Below, in pieces: positions 55,255-59,553 of a stretch of DNA of 59,553 nucleotides. The translations under genes and the position numbers were made by a program. Below the pieces are notes generated by a model. The model did no database searches, was not told where the DNA came from, and worked only from the letters and a program-made list of their open reading frames with translations. The first letter of the stretch is position 1. Each line of letters starts with the position of its first letter. The stretch is from positions 1-59,553 of the forward strand of contig JANQMH010000001.1 in NCBI GenBank assembly GCA_028280195.1, given 5' to 3'. The DNA comes from Exilibacterium sp. (GTDB taxonomy: Bacteria > Pseudomonadota > Gammaproteobacteria > Pseudomonadales > Cellvibrionaceae).

Positions 55255-55932
55255 TCATTCGAAGCGGATCAAAAACTGTCCTCTGAACACCACCCAGGAC
55301 TTGGGTTTGACAGTGGCTATAAATTCATCCACTGCTTTCTTTACCGTATATTCACTCTCTGTATCGCGCCAGTAGTAGTCATCTCCAAACAGGATACCGT
55401 TGTTGCGTAATTTGGGCCGCCACGTGTTGAGGTCATCGAGAACGTCTTTGTAAAAGTGAGAACCGTCGATATAAACCCAGTCGAGAGATTGATCAGCGAT
55501 AGCCTTTGCCGCCTCGAGGGAGGTTGATCGCACGACTTTGACATTGTCATTTGCAGAAAATCTTTGGCAGACTTTTTCGTGCAGCTCGTCCGCATCCTGC
55601 TGATGCGCCCAGGGGTCAACCAGTGTCAGTTGCCTGGGCTTCAAATGATTCAATAAAGCCTGAGAGAAATCCCCGCGCCAGACACCGACCTCCACGCCTG
55701 CTCCAGCCTGGGGGATATAACTCAATATCGCATAACGTCCGCCTTTTAGCGGCTTTTTATTGCTGTTGTCCAGTATGCTGCCGGCAAAGTTAGTGAGTTT
55801 GAACTTGAGGGCCAATGCCAGGGAGCCGCGATTTCTACGATACAGTTTGCGCGCCAACTGCTGTGTAAATGACTCTTTGTCTTTCCAACTGCTCTTTTGT
55901 CGGGGTTGGTTGTTTTCTACGGACATCGCCAT
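55255..55932 (-). CDS. Class I SAM-dependent methyltransferase (Methyltransf_24-like)
   Basis: A 225-residue protein. GAGVEVGVWRGDFSQALL is the SAM-binding loop, then LTLVDPWAH, LDWVYIDGSHFYKDVLDDL and ILFGDDYYWRD, the D-G-x-H and G-D-D-Y motifs of the Methyltransf_24 family. The substrate is unknown; relatives act on sugars of surface polysaccharides. It stands alone on the minus strand after the TonB operon. Confidence 0.8.
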   Translation of the reverse strand: MAMSVENNQPRQKSSWKDKESFTQQLARKLYRRNRGSLALALKFKLTNFAGSILDNSNKKPLKGGRYAILSYIPQAGAGVEVGVWRGDFSQALLNHLKPRQLTLVDPWAHQQDADELHEKVCQRFSANDNVKVVRSTSLEAAKAIADQSLDWVYIDGSHFYKDVLDDLNTWRPKLRNNGILFGDDYYWRDTESEYTVKKAVDEFIATVKPKSWVVFRGQFLIRFE

Positions 55933-56327
55933 AAAGAATAGCTCTTCGATTCAGTGAGGCCGGCTGAAATAGTATTCTAATTCAACCCGAGGCACTTTGT
56001 GATGTTGAATGGAGGATAAACGGTGAAACTAATGCCTACCTGCGGAAAAATCAACCGGGCGGGCGGGTCGAGGGCTTTGCGTTTGATCCAATTGTGACAG
56101 ATTCCGCGCCGCTGGGTGCTATATTGATGCTGCGGTTGGGGGTGTCTGTTTTTGAATAGAGTTATGTGCCATCCGAGTCGGTTCACGCCGGCGCAAACCT
56201 GCTCGAGTGGCACAAATCTCGAATGTGGCACCAACACCTACCCAGCCCCCTCACCAAACGCTCTCAAGGGATAGATCAGTTAATAGGCCCAAATGTTTTA
56301 ATGAAGCGCAATTATTATGGCCAGCCT
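55933..56327. other. Gene-poor intergenic region
   Basis: About 395 bp between the methyltransferase gene and the GNAT gene. Short frames on both strands exist but lack ribosome-binding sites and family features. GTGCCAT near 56164 and ATGTGGCAC near 56222 are inverted relatives that could pair. Nothing else is recognised. Confidence 0.4.
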
Positions 56328-56762
56328 CTAAAGTTCTTTTTTGAGCCTGTAGAACCCGCGCCCCCCGGCCGCGGTGTTTAAAGCGTTGAGAACCCGATAG
56401 CCGCGCCTGCGATAAAACGCCAGCGCCTCGGCGCTGCTGGTATGCAGGCGCAGGTGAACAATACGATTTTTTCTCGCATACTCTTCCAGCGATTTCAACA
56501 GCCGCGTACCGACACCGCAGTTGCGCACGGCCGGGCTGACCCACAGATCCTCCATATAGAGCCTGCCGTGAATGATTTCGCCGATAAGGCCGGCGACCAT
56601 GGTGCCACTGTCGTCACTGGCATAGGCGGCGATTTTGCGCTTTTCAGTTTCATCTGCATGCGAGTGACCAAATCCGCCGCTGCGGTTGCGCAGAGCGATG
56701 CAATATTCGTTGATGGGTGTGTCGGGTTGGATAAAGTGCAGATGTTTCAGTGTCTGTTTCAT
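56328..56762 (-). CDS. GNAT-family N-acetyltransferase
   Basis: About 144 residues with the GNAT fold. LYMEDLWVSPAVRNCGVGTRLLKSL contains motif A, given in part as VSPAVRNCGVGTRLL (R/Q-x-x-G-x-G/A for acetyl-CoA), and ALAFYRRRGYRVLNAL is the late conserved helix. Its acceptor is unknown. ATG 56762 (MKQTLKHL) is taken; ATG 56768 two codons earlier is equally possible. Confidence 0.8.
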   Translation of the reverse strand: MKQTLKHLHFIQPDTPINEYCIALRNRSGGFGHSHADETEKRKIAAYASDDSGTMVAGLIGEIIHGRLYMEDLWVSPAVRNCGVGTRLLKSLEEYARKNRIVHLRLHTSSAEALAFYRRRGYRVLNALNTAAGGRGFYRLKKEL

Positions 56763-56808
56763 TCTCACGTCCTTGTATGAATGATATCGGGAAACTAAAT
56801 CTAAAGAA

Positions 56809-58152
56809 TTAATCGGGCGGACTCAAGCGTTTTATGAAGATTTTCGAGTTTCTCTGGTAGTTGTACAGCGATTGCCTGCTGTCCGGCAGGTGGGCGACGT
56901 CGCCCGGCTCGAAACCCTGCTCCAGAAACCAGTGTGCCGTCTGCGTCGTCAGCGTAAACAGCATCTGCAATTTAAGCCGCCGCGCCTGCCGTTCGATATG
57001 GGTCAACAACTTGGCCGCGCGGCCGGAATTGCGGTATTTATCGTGGGTTACTACACAGGCCAGCTCACCGGTGGCTTTTTCCCGGTAAGGGTAAAGCGCC
57101 GCGCAGGCCACGATCATGCCGTCTTTCTCCACCACGGTAAAATGATCGACCTCGGTCTCCAGCAGCTCGCGCGAACGCCGCACCAGCACACCTCGTGCTT
57201 CCAGTGGCGCAATCAATTCGATAATGCCGCCGACATCGTCGATGCGGGCGCGACGTACGACTTCGTAACTGTCGCGATGCACCATGGTGCCACTGCCGTC
57301 GCGGGTAAACAGTTCCTTTATCAGTGCCCCGTCCTCGCTGTAGCCGATAACCTGCGCCCGGGTTACGCCCCCCTCGCAGGCCTGCTGGCAGGCCTGCAGG
57401 GTCTGCTGGGCATCGCCGTCGCTGTCGCGCAGCAGTTCGGCGCACTGGCGCAGTGTCAATTCTCTGGCCAGCTTGCCGCGCTCGTCACGCACCCCACCCT
57501 GGGAATTGAACGCGATCAGTTTGTCCGCCTGCAGCGCGATGGCCACTTGGGTGGCGACGTCGGCATAGGACAGGTTGAAAACCTCTCCCGTGGGTGAGTA
57601 GCCTATCGGCGAAAGCAATACCACAGCGTTGCCGTCCAGGGCGCGGTGAATGGCGTCGCTGTCGATACGGCGCACCTCACCGGTGTGCTGCAGGTCGACG
57701 CCCCCGAGCACACCCACCGGCTTGGCGGTAACGAAGTTGCCGCTGACAAGCCGGATATAGGCGCCGTGCATGGGGGAATTCGGCAGACCGGTGGACAGCG
57801 CCGCTTCAATGCCGGTGCGGGTGGCGCCGACAGCCTCGGCCACGTGCTGCATACTGGGCTGATCGGTAATGCGCAGATGGCGGTAAAACTGCGACGCCGT
57901 GCCGGCGTTTTTCAGGCGCGCCTCGATCTGGGGGCGGGCGCCGTGGACCAGTACCAGCTTGACGCCGAGGCTGTTGAGCAGGGCAATATCGTAGACGATA
58001 TTGGCGAAGTTGCCACAGTCCAGCGCCGCTCCCGGCAGCATCAGTACAAAGGTCTTGCCCCTGTGGCTGTTGATATAGGGAGACGACTGGCGAAACCAGT
58101 CGACATAATCGTGATGGCCGGCGGCCGGTTTATTTGACTTGACGCTACTCAC
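56809..58152 (-). CDS. argA: Amino-acid N-acetyltransferase (N-acetylglutamate synthase)
   Basis: A 447-residue ArgA with an N-terminal amino-acid-kinase-like domain (KTFVLMLPGAALDCGNF, LGVKLVLVHGARPQIEARL, LLSPIGYSPTGEVFNLSY) and a C-terminal GNAT domain (YRNSGRAAKLLTHIERQAR, FEPGDVAHLP). It acetylates glutamate as the first step of arginine biosynthesis and is normally inhibited by arginine. It follows argE on the minus strand by 31 bp. Confidence 0.95.
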   Translation of the reverse strand: MSSVKSNKPAAGHHDYVDWFRQSSPYINSHRGKTFVLMLPGAALDCGNFANIVYDIALLNSLGVKLVLVHGARPQIEARLKNAGTASQFYRHLRITDQPSMQHVAEAVGATRTGIEAALSTGLPNSPMHGAYIRLVSGNFVTAKPVGVLGGVDLQHTGEVRRIDSDAIHRALDGNAVVLLSPIGYSPTGEVFNLSYADVATQVAIALQADKLIAFNSQGGVRDERGKLARELTLRQCAELLRDSDGDAQQTLQACQQACEGGVTRAQVIGYSEDGALIKELFTRDGSGTMVHRDSYEVVRRARIDDVGGIIELIAPLEARGVLVRRSRELLETEVDHFTVVEKDGMIVACAALYPYREKATGELACVVTHDKYRNSGRAAKLLTHIERQARRLKLQMLFTLTTQTAHWFLEQGFEPGDVAHLPDSRQSLYNYQRNSKIFIKRLSPPD

Positions 58153-58183
58153 CTGATTATTCCATTTTCTTTGTTTTCGGTTG

Positions 58184-59326
58184 CTAAAGGCAAAATTCCT
58201 GAATCAGGGACTGCAGTATGGCCACGGCCGGTTGTATCTGTTTCTGTTCGATATACTCGTTGGGCTGGTGTGCCTGATCGATACAGCCCGGCCCCATGAC
58301 AACGGTCTCCATGCCCAGCTGCTGCAGGAAAGGCGCCTCGGTGGCAAAGGCCACGCTTTCGGCGCTGTGGCCGGTCAGGAGCTGGGCGGCCCGTACCAGC
58401 GCTGAATCGGCGGGCTGCTCGAAGGCCGCCACGCCGCCGAACAGTGTGACCAGCTCGATATCTGCACCGCCGTCGCGCAGCGGCTGCAGCTGTGTGTCGA
58501 TCTGCGCGCGCAGCTCATCGTTGCTCATACCCGGCAGCGGGCGCAGGTCGAAGTGCAATTCGCACTGCCCGCAGATGCGATTGGCATTATCGCCGCCGTG
58601 AATGCAGCCGAGGTTGAGCGTCGGCACCTGAATCCGAAAACCCTGGTGGCGGTGCTCGGCCTGCAGGCGGCGGCGAAACTGCAGCAATGCGCCCAGCACC
58701 TGATGCATGGTTTCCAGCGCGTTGTCGCCCAGGCTCGGATCGGAAGAGTGCCCGGCGCGGCCCCTGACCCGCACCGCTTCCATCATCATACCCTTGTGCA
58801 TGCGGATCGGCTTGAGCCCGGTGGGCTCGCCCACTACGGCATAGCGGGCCCGCGGCCGGCCCTGGGCCGCCAGTTCGCGGGCGCCGCTCATGGAACTCTC
58901 CTCATCCGCGGTGGCGAGGACAATCAGCGGCTGTTGCAGCGGCGTGGCGGTAAAGCGGCGTGCCGCCTCGATGGCGACCGGGAAAAAGCCCTTCATATCG
59001 GTGGCGCCAAGGCCGTAGAAGCGCTGCTCGCGGTCGCTGAGTTTGAGCGGGTCCTGTTGCCAGAGGTTTTCGTCGCAGGGAACGGTATCGGTATGGCCGG
59101 CCAGTACCAGTCCCCCCGGGCCGCTGCCGCGTGTGGCGATTAAATTGGCTTTATTGGGTTTGCCGGTCACCGGCATGATGTCGATCGCAAAGCCGATCGA
59201 TTCCAGCCAGCCGGCCAGCAGTTCGATAACCTCGCGATTGCCCATATCCCAGCTGGGCTGGTGGCTGCTGACGGAGGGCGTCGCCACCAGTTGGGTCAGT
59301 TGTTCAGTCAGGGAGGGTAATGGCAT
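58184..59326 (-). CDS. argE: Acetylornithine deacetylase
   Basis: A 380-residue M20-family metallohydrolase. Metal-binding motifs are LVLAGHTDTVPCDE, YGLGATDMKGFFPV and LATADEESSMSGARE; NRICGQCELHFDLRPLPGM lies in the dimerisation domain. The spacing fits ArgE, which removes acetate from N-acetylornithine. It is transcribed before argA, the usual gammaproteobacterial arrangement. Confidence 0.94.
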   Translation of the reverse strand: MPLPSLTEQLTQLVATPSVSSHQPSWDMGNREVIELLAGWLESIGFAIDIMPVTGKPNKANLIATRGSGPGGLVLAGHTDTVPCDENLWQQDPLKLSDREQRFYGLGATDMKGFFPVAIEAARRFTATPLQQPLIVLATADEESSMSGARELAAQGRPRARYAVVGEPTGLKPIRMHKGMMMEAVRVRGRAGHSSDPSLGDNALETMHQVLGALLQFRRRLQAEHRHQGFRIQVPTLNLGCIHGGDNANRICGQCELHFDLRPLPGMSNDELRAQIDTQLQPLRDGGADIELVTLFGGVAAFEQPADSALVRAAQLLTGHSAESVAFATEAPFLQQLGMETVVMGPGCIDQAHQPNEYIEQKQIQPAVAILQSLIQEFCL

Positions 59327-59360
59327 GGGGTATACGTTGTCCGGGTCAGGGTATACAGTT

Positions 59361-59553
59361 AGGGCCTGTTGACACTCATTGAGTTAGCTCTGCTGGGCCT
59401 CTACTGCCACCCAGCAAGGCAGAAGGAGCGCCGTTTGGTCATTCCAAATAAGTGACTGATAACGCCGCTGGGTGGCAGTAGAGGCCCAGCCCTTCGGGTT
59501 GCGCCTGACAAAGCGCCACTCGTCGTTGCTCGTCACTCATTTGGAATGACCAA
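59361..59553. repeat. Interleaved inverted-repeat element with IS427-like terminus
   Basis: It starts AGGGCCTGTTGACACTCA, similar to the IS end at 29820 (AGGGCCTGTCTACACTAA). Inside, a 24-bp sequence at 59392-59415 has an exact inverse copy at 59467-59490. A 22-bp sequence at 59435-59456 has an inverse copy (1 mismatch) at 59532-59553. The order is A, B, A', B'. The window stops exactly at the end of B', so the element may continue. It has no coding capacity and may be a MITE. Confidence 0.75.

Noticed and set aside
55977-56237. 86-codon minus-strand frame upstream of the methyltransferase
   Set aside because: No ribosome-binding site, no family features, and composition like the surrounding non-coding DNA.

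Overview
The window reads as chromosomal DNA of a Gram-negative, aerobic, probably marine gammaproteobacterium. It is GC-rich and carries TonB-dependent uptake, a Ttp-type TonB operon, RppH next to PtsP, and Hsp15/Hsp33/YrfG next to PckA. A placement near Cellvibrionales/Pseudomonadales is plausible, but genus cannot be read from the sequence. Both window ends lie in repeats: a 7-bp tandem array at 1-98 and interleaved inverted repeats at 59361-59553. The window may therefore be a contig broken at repeats.

Layout. 96-6157: C-terminal remnant of an amidohydrolase-like gene, NhaC-type antiporter, AraC regulator, sterol desaturase-type hydroxylase (minus strand), molybdopterin-binding-fold protein, ACT-domain protein and sirtuin. 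6161-10039: hemolysin III/PAQR-like and VanZ-like membrane proteins, an Hpt phosphotransfer protein, and a PilU-type ATPase with an unusual C-terminal extension. 10036-16885: a minus-strand stress/carbon block (yrfG, hslR, Do-like protease, DUF4124 protein, hslO, pckA) with cysQ divergent. 17160-22160: small coiled-coil protein, PLDc_N-TPR protein, small membrane protein, PH-domain protein, P2-type cation ATPase and a small HTH protein. 22469-27636: a compact accessory operon of TonB-dependent receptor, NTF2-like protein, MFS transporter and NmrA-like protein, probably for uptake and conversion of an unidentified small molecule.

27637-33932 is a visibly AT-richer, mosaic accessory region ending at the 3' end of tRNA-Phe. 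It contains a DUF4304 gene closed by a 78-bp attC-like element and two decayed copies of an antibiotic-biosynthesis-monooxygenase gene, the second followed by another 78-bp attC-like element. It also holds IS5/IS427-group fragments, an M91-type zinc-metallopeptidase effector gene with an in-frame TGA, an intact small protein resembling Cys/His glutamine deamidases plus a fragment duplicate of it, a MobC-type gene, and a Phd-like antitoxin with a PemK-like toxin. This is the most novel part: a decaying integron-cassette-like array carrying toxin-type genes.

33933-49474 returns to core genes: tRNA-Phe, yggX and mutY; a Fur-box-preceded ferric-iron binding protein and permease (no ATPase in the window); gcvT and gcvH; an RlmI-like methyltransferase; an imelysin-like lipoprotein; HAD-IB phosphatase, rppH, ptsP; a TANGO2/NRDE protein; lgt, thyA and folA. 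49859-55157 is a six-gene TonB energising operon (DUF3450, TtpC-like ExbB, ExbB, ExbD, TonB, TPR) ending in a strong terminator. 55255-59326 holds a methyltransferase, a GNAT acetyltransferase and the arginine genes argA and argE.
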